Shown: in pieces, positions 48,304-59,511 of the stretch
Layout of the letters: each line of letters begins with the position of its first letter
Numbering within the stretch: position 1 is the first letter of the stretch
Translations under genes and position numbers: made by a program
Assembly: GCF_963678635.1 (NCBI RefSeq)
Contig: NC_087068.1
Location: 22,654,188 to 22,718,187 of the forward strand
DNA from: Symsagittifera roscoffensis
Lineage: Eukaryota; Xenacoelomorpha; Acoela; Convolutidae
Length of the DNA: 64,000 bases
Direction: 5' to 3'
The notes under the pieces: generated by a model
Told to the model about the DNA's origin: nothing
The model's database searches: none
Seen by the model: the letters and a program-made list of their open reading frames with translations, nothing else

Positions 48304-48611
48304 GCGTTCAGACAATTTGGCTAAAGACAATTCAGCCGATTTGAAATTCATACAATTCAGCCATAAGTATGCAGAGAATTCAGCCAAAAATAGTGACCGC
48401 CGCAGTCGCGTCAACGTGTTGCGAGCTTGCCAACAGAGGGTAGGACCCTTTACGAAGTTTATGCCGGTTATCGCCGCGAAGCGGCATAGCGCACCCACCG
48501 GCGACATTAATTCGAGAAATAACTCCAATTCCAATTTTTCTTTTGAATCTAGTGTTTTCTAAAACTGGCTGTATTGTCTCAGGCTGAACTGTCTGTATAC
48601 TTTTGACTCAA
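48304..48611. mobile_element. Foldback MITE, partial copy at the block A/B junction
   Basis: Same sequence as 57266-57570, but cut off at 48611 where block B begins, so only one arm and the interior are present. The large duplication breakpoint therefore lies inside this palindromic element. Confidence 0.75.
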
Positions 48612-49829
48612 AAGCGGTGGCACAAGAAACAGTGGTGACGAGTGTGTCTCAAAGCTTTTCTGAGACCCAAAATTACGAAGCTTTGTTGGAAGTAGTGTCA
48701 TACAAGTTCAGTGCCAAGGTGCATGCATTTATGATGAGCGTATTTGATCATAAATTGAATCGAAGATTCCCTTGAATGTAGAATAATAGGGTAATTAGTT
48801 GTATCTGGCATTGGTGAACGCTTCAGTGGTCCTCGCGCATGAATAAAATTGCCATCCATGAATGGTGAGTATGGCAGTAAAGCATCTTTGTTGTCCATTG
48901 CCTAATTGGTAGTTAAAATTTTATTAGTATCAGGAAAATAACGTGTTGTGATTGCCCTTAGACTAGAGTTTTAGCCTTCTCCCAGTCGTCTTTTCTTAAT
49001 TAGCGTTTTCGTTTTTGCTGAAGAATGTCCTTGAGCTCTACAACACTAGCAGTTGCGAGGAGTAGACGAAGCCAATCGGAAAACCTCAAAACATCAATGA
49101 TTGTTTCCCTTTTTGAGTTAGTAGAAACGTTTTCCCGTTTTACAATAGTGTTGGTACGTAGAATTGCACTGCTGACTTTTGGCATCTGTAGTTGTGAAAA
49201 CTGGTTGAGTAACTGTGTCGTCCTATAGTTTGATTGAAACCGATCAGATTCTGGAAAGAGTAGAAATTTCGATTGTTGCAATCAAAGATGTTCCACCTCC
49301 TGGAGCCGGATATTTTTTGTAGCGTGATCGGCCGGGTTCCATTTACCGGATATATGATGCCAGTTTTGGGCTGAGTTTCGTTAACTCTGTGAGCAAAGTA
49401 TATTTTTGCTTTTCTGGAGTGATCCATGCAAGTACCGTCGTACTATCTGTCCAGAAATGAATGGCTGGGAAATCTAGTCGAGATTCTTTGTTTGTAAATT
49501 TGCAAATAAGTGCACCAATCTTTGCAGCTTGCAATTCGAGCTGCGTATGCTTTCTTGGTTGAGTGGTGCGATCTTGTTTCTTCCAATCGTAAAGGATGAT
49601 TGTTTATGGGCTTGTTTCGAAATGCGGATGTATATGCAAGCTGCTGTGGCGCACTGAGAAGCATCGTTGAAATCAAGTAAAAATATGTCGCTGTGTATGT
49701 CGATATGGCCTATGAACCTTGGTAATTTCACATTATTTTCTTGTCCACACTGGCGGATCCATTTTTTGATAATCGTGTTGGATTTATGAGGAACTTCTTG
49801 ATCCCATCTTATCCCAGATCGCCAAAGCT

Positions 49830-52800
49830 GTTCAAGCAGTGTTTTGAGAGTTATGAAACATGGTGCTATCAATCTCAGAGGATCAAAGATTCTTGCTACA
49901 GTAAACAGACTTTCACTTAGAGACAATTCTTTATCCGTTAAATTGTTTTTCAGTACGGGCTAAATGATGAGTGTGTCATTCATAGTATCCCACTTTACTC
50001 CCAAAACCCTATGAATAGTTGTTTTGTTTTCAACTTTGGGTTCATTGAGGAAATCAAGCACTTCTGTAGTACTCGATATAACTTGGCAAAAACGAATCCT
50101 CCTTTTTGGAGTGCCACCTTTAAAGGTTTAGTTGATTCCTGGGCTTCCAGTAGATTGTCATAGATTGAATAAAGTCATCCATGTAGAAGCTGTTATGAAT
50201 TAGTTGTTGTATGTTGGTTTCTTTGATGCAGAAGTCGACGACTGTTTAATGTAGTGCCAAGATGGCTACTGCGGGCAAGCATTTAACTCCGAAGACTAGA
50301 CGCGTATACTGATAATGCCTAACGTCTTGATTAGTCGGCCACAAGAATCGTAGTTCGTTTTGATCATCTCTTTTATGTCTATTTGCATAAACATCAGCCG
50401 GGTTCCATGCAAATGACATAAGTAGACGAATAATCATTGGTAAAAAATTTACAAATCACTGCAGCTTGCAATTCGAGCTGCGTATGCTTTCTTGGTTGAG
50501 TGGTGCGCTCTTGGTTCTTCCAATCGTAAAGGATGATTGTTTATGGGCTTGTTTCGAAATACGGATGTATATGCAAGCTGCTATGGCGCACTGAGAAGCA
50601 TCGGTGAAATCAAGTAATAATATGTCGCTGTGTATGTCGATATGGCCTATGAACTTCGGTGATTTCATTTTATTTTCTTGTCCACACTGGCGGATCCATT
50701 TTTTGATAATCGCATTGTATTCGTGGGGAACTTCTTGATCCCATCTTATACCAGATCGCCAAAGCTGTTGAAGCATTGTTTTGAGAGTTATGAAACATGG
50801 TGCTATCAATCCCAGAGGATCAAAAATTCTTGCTACAGTAAACAGATTTTCACTTAGAGACAATTCTTTATCCGTTGAATTGTTTTTCAGTACGGGCTAA
50901 ATGATGAGTGTGTCATTCACAGTATCCCACTTTACTCCCAAAACCCTATGAATAGTACTTTTGTTTTCAACTTTGGGTTCATTGAAGAAATCAAGCACTT
51001 CTGTAGTACTCGATATAAACTTGGCAAAAATGGATCCTCCTTTTTGAAGTGCCACCTTTAAGGGTTTAGTTTATTCCTGGGCTTCCAGTAGATTGTCATA
51101 GGATTGAATAAAGTCATCCATGTAGAAGCTGTTATGAATTAGTTGTTGTATGTTGGTTTCTTTGTTGCAGAAGTCGACGACTGTTTAATGTAGTGCCAAG
51201 ATGGCTACTGCGGGCAAGCATTTAACTCCGAAGACTAGACGCGTAAACTGATAATGCCTAACGTCTTGATTAGTCGGCCACAAGAATCGTAGTTCGTTTT
51301 GATCGTCTCCTTTATGTCTATCTGCATAAACATCGGCCGGGTTCCATGCAGATAGACATAAGTAGACGAATAATCATTGGTGAAATATTTACCAATCACT
51401 GCAGCTTGGAATTCGAGCTGCGTATGCTTCTTGGTTTAGTGGTGCGCTCTTGGTTCTTCCAATCGTAAAGGATGATTGTTTATGGGCTTGTTTCGAAATA
51501 CGGATGTATATGCAAGCTGCTATGGCGCACTGAGAAGCATCGGTGAAATCAAGTAATAATATGTCGCTGTGTATGTCCATATGGCCTATGAACTTCGGTA
51601 ATTTCACATTATTTTCTTGTCCACACTGGCGGATCCATTTTTTGATAATCGCGTTGTATTCATGGGGAACTTCTTGATCCCATCTTATACCAGATCGCCA
51701 AAGCTGTTGAAGCAGTGTTTTGAGAGTTATGAAACATGGTGCTATCAATCCCAGAGGATCAAAAATTCTTGCTACAGTAAACAGACTTTCACTTAGAGAC
51801 AATTCTTGATCCGTTAAATTGTTTTTCAGTACGGGCTAAATGATGAGTGTGTCATTCATAGTATTCCACTTTATTCCCAAAACCCTATGAATAGTACTTT
51901 TGTTTTCAACTTTGGGTTCATTGAGGAAATCAAGCACTTCTGTAGTACTCGATATAAACTTGGCAAAAATGGATCCTCCTTTTTGAAGTGCCACCTTTAA
52001 GGGTTTAGTTGATTCCTGGGCTTCCAGTAGATTGTCATAGGATTGAATAAAGTCATCCATGTAGAAGCTGTTATGAATTAGTTGTTGCATGTTGGTTTCT
52101 TTGTTGCAGAAGTCGACGACTGTTTAATGTAGTGCCAAGATGGCTACTGCGGGCAAGCATTTAACTCCGAAGAATAGACGCGTATACTGATAATGCCTAA
52201 CGTCTTGATTAGTCGGCCACAAAAATCGTAGTTCGTTTTGATCATCTCTTTTATGTCTATTTGCATAAACATCGGCCGAGTTCCATGCAGATGACATAAG
52301 TAGACGAATAATCATTGGTAAAATATTTACCAATCACTGCAGCTTGCATTCGAGCTGCGTATGCTTTCTTGGTTGAGTGGTGCGCTCTTGGTTCTTCCAA
52401 TCGTAAAGGATGATTGTTTATGGGCTTGTTTCGAAATACGGATGTATATGCAAGCTGCTATGGCGCACTGAGAAGCATCGGTGAAATCAAGTAATAATAT
52501 GTCGCTGTGTATGTCGATATGGCCTATGAACTTCGGTAATTTCACATTATTTTCTTGTCCACACTGGCGGATCCATTTTTTGATAATCGCGTTGTATTCA
52601 TGGGGAACTTCTTGATCCCATCTTATACCAGATCGCCAAAGCTGTTGAAGCAGTGTTTTGAGAGTTATGAAACATGGTGCTATCAATCCCAGAGGATCAA
52701 AAATTCTTGCTACAGTAAACAGACTTTCACTTAGAGACAATTCTTTATCCGTTAAATTTTTTTTCAGTACGGGCTAAATGATGAGTGTGTCATTCATAGT

Positions 52801-54000
52801 ATCCCACTTTACTCCCAAAACCCTATGAATAGTACTTTTGTTTTCATTTTTGGGTTCATTGAGGAAATCAAGCACTTCTGTAGTACTCGATATAAACTTG
52901 GTAAAAATGGATCCTCCTTTTTGAAGTGCCACCTTTAAAGGTTTAGTTGATTCCTGGGCTTCCAGTAGATTGTCATAGGATTGAATAAAGTCATCCATGT
53001 AGAAGCTGTTATGAATTAGTTGTTGTATGTTGGTTTCTTTGTTGCAGAAGTCGACGACTGTTTAATGTAGTGCCAAGATGGCTACTGCGGGCAAGCATTT
53101 AACTCCGAAGACTAGACGCGTATACTGATAATGCCTAACGTCTTGATTAGTCGGCCACAAGAATCGTAGTTCGTTTTGATCGTCTCCTTTATGTCTATTT
53201 GCATAAACATCGGCCGGGTTCCATGCAGATAGACATAAGTAGACGAATAATCATTGGTAAAATATTTACCAATCACTGCAGCTTGCAATTCGAGCTGCGT
53301 ATGCTTTCTTGGTTGAGTGGTGCGCTATTGGTTCTTCCAATCGTAAAGGATGATTGTTTATGGGCTTGTTTCGAAATACGGATGTATATGCAAGCTGCTA
53401 TGGCGCACTGAGAAGCATCGGTGAAATCAAGTAATAATATGTCGCTGTGTATGTCAATATGGCCTATGAACATCGGTAATTTCACATTATTTTCTTGTCC
53501 ACACTGGCGGATCCATTTTTTGATAATCGCGTTGTATTCATGGGGAACTTCTTGATCCCATCTTATACCAGATCGCCAAAGCTGTTGAAGCAGTGTTTTG
53601 AGAGTTATGAAACATGGTGCTATCAATCCCAGAGGATCAAATATTCTTGCTACAGTAAACAGACTTTCACTTAGAGACAATTCTTGATCCGTTAAATTGT
53701 TTTTCAGTACGGGCTAAATGATGAGTGTGTCATTCATAGTATTCCACTTTACTCCCAAAACCCTATGAATAGTACTTTTGTTTTCAACTTTGGATTCATT
53801 GAGGAAATCAAGCACTTCTGTAGTACTCGATATAAACTTGGCAAAAATGGATCCTCCTTTTTGAAGTGCCACCTTTAAAGGTTTAGTTGATTCCTGGGCT
53901 TCCAGTAGATTGTCATAGGATTGAATAAAGTCATCCATGTAGAAGCTGTTATGAATTAGTTGTTGTATATTGGTTTCTTTGTTGCAGAAGTCGACGACTG
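49830..54000 (-). repeat. Inner tandem array, ~940-bp RT-RNase H unit, 5 copies
   Basis: FDPLG segments occur near 49.86, 50.81, 51.75, 52.69 and 53.63 kb, and matching YMDD segments follow, at spacings of about 933-946 bp. The units look about 97-98% identical to each other. The joints share a palindrome (for example 52314-52334 and 53253-53273), the same joint as in the left array, so the array existed before the large block was duplicated and later changed in copy number. Confidence 0.9.
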
Positions 54001-55989
54001 TTTAATGTAGTGCCAAGATGGCTACTGCGGGCAAGCATTTAATTCCGAAGACTAGACGCGTATAATGATAATGCCTAACGTCTTGATTAGTCGGCCACAA
54101 GTATCGTAGTTCATTTTGATCGTCTCCTTTTATGTCTATCTGCATAAACATGCCTTCTATATCCCCAGAAGATGCTATTAGTTTTTCTCTAAACCTCATT
54201 AGCAAACTGAAAATTTTATTTAGTGGATTCCGTCCCGTCTCTAAACAGAATTTGATTTTTACCAGGTTTCTGAAGATTTATTATCAGATGGTACCATATT
54301 CGTAACGTTGGCGGGTGTAGGAAAGTTACGGGTATCACGTAACCTTTATCAGTATCAGTTGATAACGATTTGTCGTAGAGTTGCATTGTGAGTTTCTCCT
54401 TTTGTAGTCGTTGTTGTAAAGATTCAAGTTGAGCTTTAGCAACAACGTAGTTGTTTGGCATCGCTATAATGTTCTTGCGAAGAAAAAGAAAAATGATTCG
54501 ATTGCGAGTTCCATCATGTTGATGCTTTGTTTCATGAGTTCTAATTGCGTAGTATGTTTGCTTGAAAACGTTCCTTTAGTTACATTAGAAATTGTACCGG
54601 ATGATTCGACCATCCAAAAAATTTTCAAAAATTTTTTAAGGAAGCATCCTGGTGTTGCTTTAAGTGTATGAAATTGGTTAGATGATAGTTGCACTGCTCA
54701 TCTAAAGACTTTTGATAAAGCGGGCCCGTTTTGGTCCATCCAAGGCAGGGACTTTCAAAATTTCCCTCTCTGCGATATGCCAGAAAACGTCGACGCCGAG
54801 TAGAATGTGTACCGAATTGTCGAGGAGATTAGGAATTGCTATGTGTCGTAGATGGTCATACCGGGAACATACGTTGTTCACTTTTGCGACATCTATGGAA
54901 TCAAAGTTGAGCGTTTCGACCGAGTAGACTAATCATAAGTAAACTTAGCAGAAAAAGAACTGAAAGCTGTATAGTTGAACCAGTTTTAACGAAACAGTGC
55001 CCTCACTAGAAGCACCACAAAAGCTTAATTCAACCGGTCGACTGGGCTTAAACTGTGCGGTATCAGCTGTGCATTTCAGGACATGAGAACAGCTACTGCA
55101 ATTGTCAAGAATTGCACAGCAAGAAACCGCTTGGTTGTTGTTAATTAAAACTATGGGCCTAAACTGAAATTGGTTTTTCAGACAGATTTTATATTCATTC
55201 GGTTTTGCAAATTGATCTTGTTGCATTTCTGAGTATGTCGCTGCGCAGTTTCATCCTGAATCTAATGTAAAGTAGAGGGATTTTGTCCCCCGCAGTTGTC
55301 TATGATACTTTGATTACCCAGGCAGTTGAAACACTACTGCTTATCCTTCACTAATTGAGTCTTTTGTTGCGTAGTTAGCTTTGGATAAGCTGGGCAGTGA
55401 TCTTTGTTTCCCGTAGAAAGGCGTGGTGCATCGGGTAAAATTCTAAATTCTCGCAAGCTCTAGAGTTGTTGTTAAGCCAGGCCGTGACACAGACATTTGA
55501 AAGTAGCATTGTCCGTCCCATTATGTACGCATTATTTTTTCCATTTGAGCAAGACTGCTGGAGAAAGTTTAGAGCGAGCAAGTCGAGTAAGGTTACTCGA
55601 GTTCAAGTAGTACATGTAGTTATTTAGTTCGCAATTAAGCACCAGCTTAACTAGAAAAGCCGCGAACCGTTTTTTTTTTGTATATGGGGAAACCTGTTTT
55701 TTTTTTGTTAAGTTGTACCTTGGTACCCCGAGGATTAACAATGAGTTGATCCAATGAACAAAAACATCTGAGGTTGAAAAATTATTTTTACCTGAAAAGT
55801 AGCGCAAATTCTAGCACAAATTGAGTTTTGATCTAAAGCACAATAAAGGGTAGATCTTTTTTAAGTCGATTTTGGTCTAAAAAAATTTGTAGAATGACTA
55901 TATTTTTTCAGACTCAAGCACAAAATGGGTTTTGAAGGAGCAAACAAAACTTTAAAAATAGATCTCGACTTATTGTTTTGAAATTAGGA

Positions 55990-56705
55990 TGTTGATGTCC
56001 TGGAGGTTCGGACCCGAAGATTGGTCCTGAAATCATGCCCTACAAAAAGGTCGCGAGGATTGTGTCCTGAGAATATGACCTGGGATTGGCACCTTGAGAT
56101 GAGGTCCTTAAGACGGGTTCTGAGATTGTGACCTTCAGATAGGGTCCTTTAGATTGGCCCCCGAAGTTGGCTCCTGATATCCGGTCCTAAAGATAGGCCC
56201 TAAGCTTGAAACCCTCAGATGGTGTCCGTGAGATTGGCCCCGAAAGTGAGTTCTGAGCATAGGCTATAAGGTTGACACCTTCAGGTAGGGTCTTTGAGGT
56301 TGGCCCGAAAATGAATCTTGAAAAAGGCCCGGAGATTGGGGTCCTCAGATGCGGTCCATGAGAGTGGCTCCAGAAATGAGTCATGACGATATGTTCTGAG
56401 AATGTGGCCTCCGGATGAGGTCCTTGAGATTGGCCCCGATATTGGATCCTGGCGATAGATCCTGAGATTAGAGCTTCGGTTGGGGTACTTGAAATTGTCC
56501 CCGGAATTGAGTCATGATGATAGGTCCTGAGAATGGGGTCCTTGCGATTGGCCCCGAAATTGAGTGCAGACGATAGATCTTGGGATTGGGAGCTTCGGTT
56601 GGGATACTTGAAATTGTCCCCGGAGTTGAATCATGATGATAGGTCCTGAGAATGGGGTTTTCGAATGGGGTCCTTGAGATTGGCCTCAAAATTGGGTCTT
56701 TTTTG
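55990..56705. repeat. Minisatellite, GGTCCTGAGATTGG-type, copy B
   Basis: Near-identical to 47030-47740 with only scattered base changes. The number of units is unchanged between the two blocks, which supports a recent block duplication. Confidence 0.8.
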
Positions 56706-57264
56706 CACAATTGTTTAATAGAAAGGTGTGATTGATTGAAACGTTTTTGAAAAATTGAGTAAATACAATAACACAGCTCTAGCTTCTCATGCAAACTAAA
56801 GAACTTGAAAAATGTCAGTATTTGCATCATCTGTAGACCCTATATCTCAAGTTTTTTCCAACGTTACATTTGATGATTGACTTTCGGCGCAGAAAAAGTG
56901 AACAAAACTAGTGATTATATTCTCAAACACTTTGCCTAGAGTAGGTAAAAATTCAATGCGACAATTATTAGAGTAATTTGTTTTAGAAACTTCTTTGCTA
57001 ACTGAAATACTTTGTGCATATTTTACAGTGGCTGTAAAACATAAGTTGACATTTTTCTATTGATGATTTCATATAAAGATCAACTGATTGACCATTTTGA
57101 TCAAAAGATTCGACAACCCAGAGTTGTCTTTGCTCTTTAATAGTCATTGTTGAATAGAATTTAGATTGAATTTAATTGATTTTAATTCAATTGGTTTGAA
57201 TTTTTGGTTCTGATTTGTTAGGAAGAGGTTTGGATTTTTTGTTTGCTGTGTTTGATGTAATTTC

Positions 57265-57624
57265 CGCGTTCAGACAATTTGGCTAAAGACAATTCAGCCG
57301 ATTTGAAATTCATACAATTCAGCCATAAGTATGCAGAGAATTCAGCCAAAAATAGTGACCGCCGCAGTCGCGTCAACGTGTTGCGAGCTTGCCAACAGAG
57401 GGTAGGACCCTTTACGAAGTTTATGCCGGTTATCGCCGCGAAGCGGCATAGCGCACCCACCGGCGACATTAATTCGAGAAATAACTCCAATTCCAATTTT
57501 TCTTTCGAATCTAGTGTTTTCTAAAACTGGCTGTATTGTCTCAGGCTGAATTGTCTGTATACTTTTGACTGAAATGTCAGGTTTTCAAATTGGCTGAATT
57601 GTCTTTGGCCGGAATGTCCGTGCG
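57265..57624. mobile_element. Foldback MITE with GC-rich core (complete copy)
   Basis: The left arm (cgcgttcagacaatttggc, then aaagacaattcagcc) is an imperfect inverse of the right arm (ggctgaattgtctttggcc, then ggaatgtccgtgcg). The core (about 57360-57475) is notably GC-rich and contains its own hairpin, GCCGCGAAGCGGC. No transposase is present and no convincing target duplication was found, so the family is unknown. A partial copy sits at 48304-48611. Confidence 0.7.
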
Positions 57625-57670
57625 CCATACTTTCAAGCCTTAACAACTTTTCTCGCTTTCTCTTTTTAAT

Positions 57671-58186
57671 TGTTCCGATTTTTGTTTCGAAAGTAACGGA
57701 ATATTTTACTCGGGGTGGTTTTTTCTTCAAACAAATTTCGACTTTTTAACTGGCCATTTTTGGCGGAATGTTTTCATATCATTCAAAAAGTATAGTTTTC
57801 TTGATCCTTAATTTGAAAAAATATTTCACTCGTTGTCATTTTTCGTAAATTTATATTGGTTTAAAGATTGCCTTTTTTGGCCAATTTGACACAATTAACT
57901 AGCGATATATTTCGCGCTATTAAAGCGTACGCTGAGATTTAATCCGTCTTACAAATTGTTCCAATTTGTTTGAGGGATGCTTACTTGCCATAATTGATTT
58001 GTTACAATGAGCAAAATCTATCAACTTGTACTTTATTTGGCGGGGGATGATTTTCACAAAAAAGCTTAAATTAAAAATATTTGTTTTAATTTATCGCGTG
58101 TAATTTTTCTGGTTATTATTACTGCTCCATAGACCTTAAAAGGCAGTCGGAATAATATGGGCTTCGCCCTAATACAAGCAGTCATG
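57671..58186 (+). mobile_element. Unclassified ~0.53-kb element, copy 2
   Basis: It starts tgttccgatttttgtttcg and ends with ggcagtcggaa, the hairpin GGGCTTCGCCC, and taatacaagcagtcatg. It is more diverged from copies 1 and 3 than they are from each other. Copy 3 begins 2 bp after its end. Confidence 0.75.
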
Positions 58187-58187
58187 T

Positions 58188-58720
58188 TGTTCCGACTTTC
58201 GATACGAAAGTAACGGAATATTTGTGCTCGGGGTGGGTTTTTTTTTCTTCAGACAAATTTCGACTTTTTAACTAGCCTTCTTTGACGGAATTTTTTACAT
58301 CATTCAAAAGGTATTGTTGTCCTGAGCTTGAATTTGAAAAGATATTTCACCTGTGATCATTTTTCGTGAATTTATGAGGGTTTAAAGATTGCCATTTTGA
58401 CCAATTTGGGACAATTAACGAGCGATATAATTCGCGCTATTAACGCGTAAGCGGAGATTTAATCCGTCTTAAAATCGTTCCAAGTTGGTTGAACGAAGCT
58501 TATTTGCCATAATTGATTTGCTACAAGGAACGAAATCTATCTTTTTGTACTTTATATGACGTGTGGGGGGATGATTTTCATTAAAAATTTTAAATTTTAG
58601 AAGAAAAAAAATTTCATTTTATTTTATTTCATTTAATTTTTTTATGTTATTACTGCTGGTCCATAAACCCTAAAAGGCAGTCGGAACGTTCAGGGCTTCG
58701 CATTGATACGAGCAGTCTTG
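58188..58720 (+). mobile_element. Unclassified ~0.53-kb element, copy 3
   Basis: It starts TGTTCCGACTTTCGATACG, where ACTTTCG-ATA-CGAAAGT forms a perfect hairpin, and ends gatacgagcagtcttg. It is the closest match to copy 1 at 35545. The head-to-tail pair formed with copy 2 suggests insertion at a preferred site or a tandem array. Confidence 0.75.
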
Positions 58721-58778
58721 TTTGGTTTGCAATTCAATTTGGCTTCCTCCTAGTTTGAGTGTGGTTCTCGGGCAAAAC

Positions 58779-59090
58779 CTATTTAAGGTGTTCTGTCAAA
58801 ATATTTTTTTCATGCTCAGATAAAATTATAACCATTTTGTTTGATCTAGTTTCGATAAAATCTGCTTCAGATAAGATTCTATAGGAATCTGTAGTGGAAT
58901 AATATTGAGAGCGAATAATATTATACTTGTCTGGTGATGGTGAAATGAGATCTCGGAAAACCAATGGGGTCAGTTGAAAAATTCCAAACAAATAAATACC
59001 AGCCGAAATTGCACTGGCATCGAAGGTTTTGTTAAGGGGTGAGGGTGCAATTTTTTTTTCAATTTGAAAAAGTAGCACAAATGAAACCAC
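58779..59090 (-). other. Possible coding exon of unknown gene
   Basis: A 103-codon open frame on the minus strand has a composition unlike the AT-rich noise around it: balanced residues such as DASAISAGIYLFGIFQLTPL and FRDLISPSPDKYN, then an acidic/basic helix-like end, and a TAG stop. I recognise no domain and found no good splice acceptor or ATG at the 5' edge, nor an AATAAA after the stop. It may be a terminal exon or chance. Confidence 0.2.
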
Positions 59091-59338
59091 CCTTGATTTG
59101 TTCTCCTTGTTTTTCTACCCTCAAGCTAATACCAACAAAATAATCGGCAGCCAAAACTTAAGGGTATTTTTTATCAGAAATTGATCAAAGCAGAGATAAC
59201 GTTTCATGTAACTCTAATAAATTTTTGGGTCTGTGGGTGGTTTTTCACTGTCTTTTTTCTACGACAATACCTCTCAAACTCTACCCATCTACAAGAACTA
59301 TGCCACATAGAAGTCATAGGATGGAAGAGAAGAGAGAA

Positions 59339-59360
59339 GTGTGTGTGTGTGTGTGTGTGT
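59339..59360. repeat. (GT)11 microsatellite
   Basis: Eleven GT dinucleotides in a row lie about 150 bp before the first GPCR exon. Confidence 0.95.
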
Positions 59361-59511
59361 AAATGGGGGGAGGGGGTGTTAGAACTTACTTTTTCCTATA
59401 AACACGCAATTGCTTGCTGATAAAACTAATTTCAAACTTTCTCAAATCACCTTTGAATTTTTTGTGTTATTTTACAGTTGGAAAATACTTTGAAGGATCC
59501 TCGATTCAACA

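Larger units (their letters stand above)
41045..48611 (-). mobile_element. BEL/Pao LTR retroelement fossil, block A
   Basis: Read on the minus strand from right to left, the parts are: a zinc-knuckle-like gag end (about 46.3-46.6 kb), a retropepsin/DUF1758 region (about 45.75-46.28 kb), reverse transcriptase (about 44.8-45.25 kb, with DIEGMF and YMDD motifs), a Peptidase_A17/RNase H region repeated three times (42.6-45.0 kb), an integrase H2C2 zinc-binding region (42.03-42.35 kb), integrase core (41.71-41.94 kb), and a DUF5641-type end (about 41.05-41.46 kb). This order is that of BEL/Pao. Most of gag and a 5' LTR are not seen. The element is clearly broken, with many interruptions, and is an inactive fossil. 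Its right part is duplicated as block B. The insertion is old; the tandem amplification is younger. Confidence 0.85.
48612..57570 (-). mobile_element. BEL/Pao fossil, block B (tandem copy)
   Basis: Block B starts inside the integrase zinc-binding region: aaagcggtggcacaag at about 48613 equals 42107 in block A. It then repeats everything to the right of that point, ending at about 57570 where block A ends at about 48611. It holds integrase, five tandem A17/RNase H-RT segments (49.5-54.0 kb), RT (about 54.0-54.2 kb), retropepsin/DUF1758 (about 54.7-55.23 kb) and a gag zinc-knuckle region (about 55.3-55.6 kb). The right-hand 4 kb is offset from block A by about 8.95-8.96 kb and looks about 98-99% identical. 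It is broken in many places and inactive. Confidence 0.85.

Noticed and set aside
48317-48562. 81-codon plus-strand frame in the GC-rich core of the foldback MITE
   Set aside because: It lies inside a palindromic element and its ends are in the inverted arms. Nothing suggests translation.
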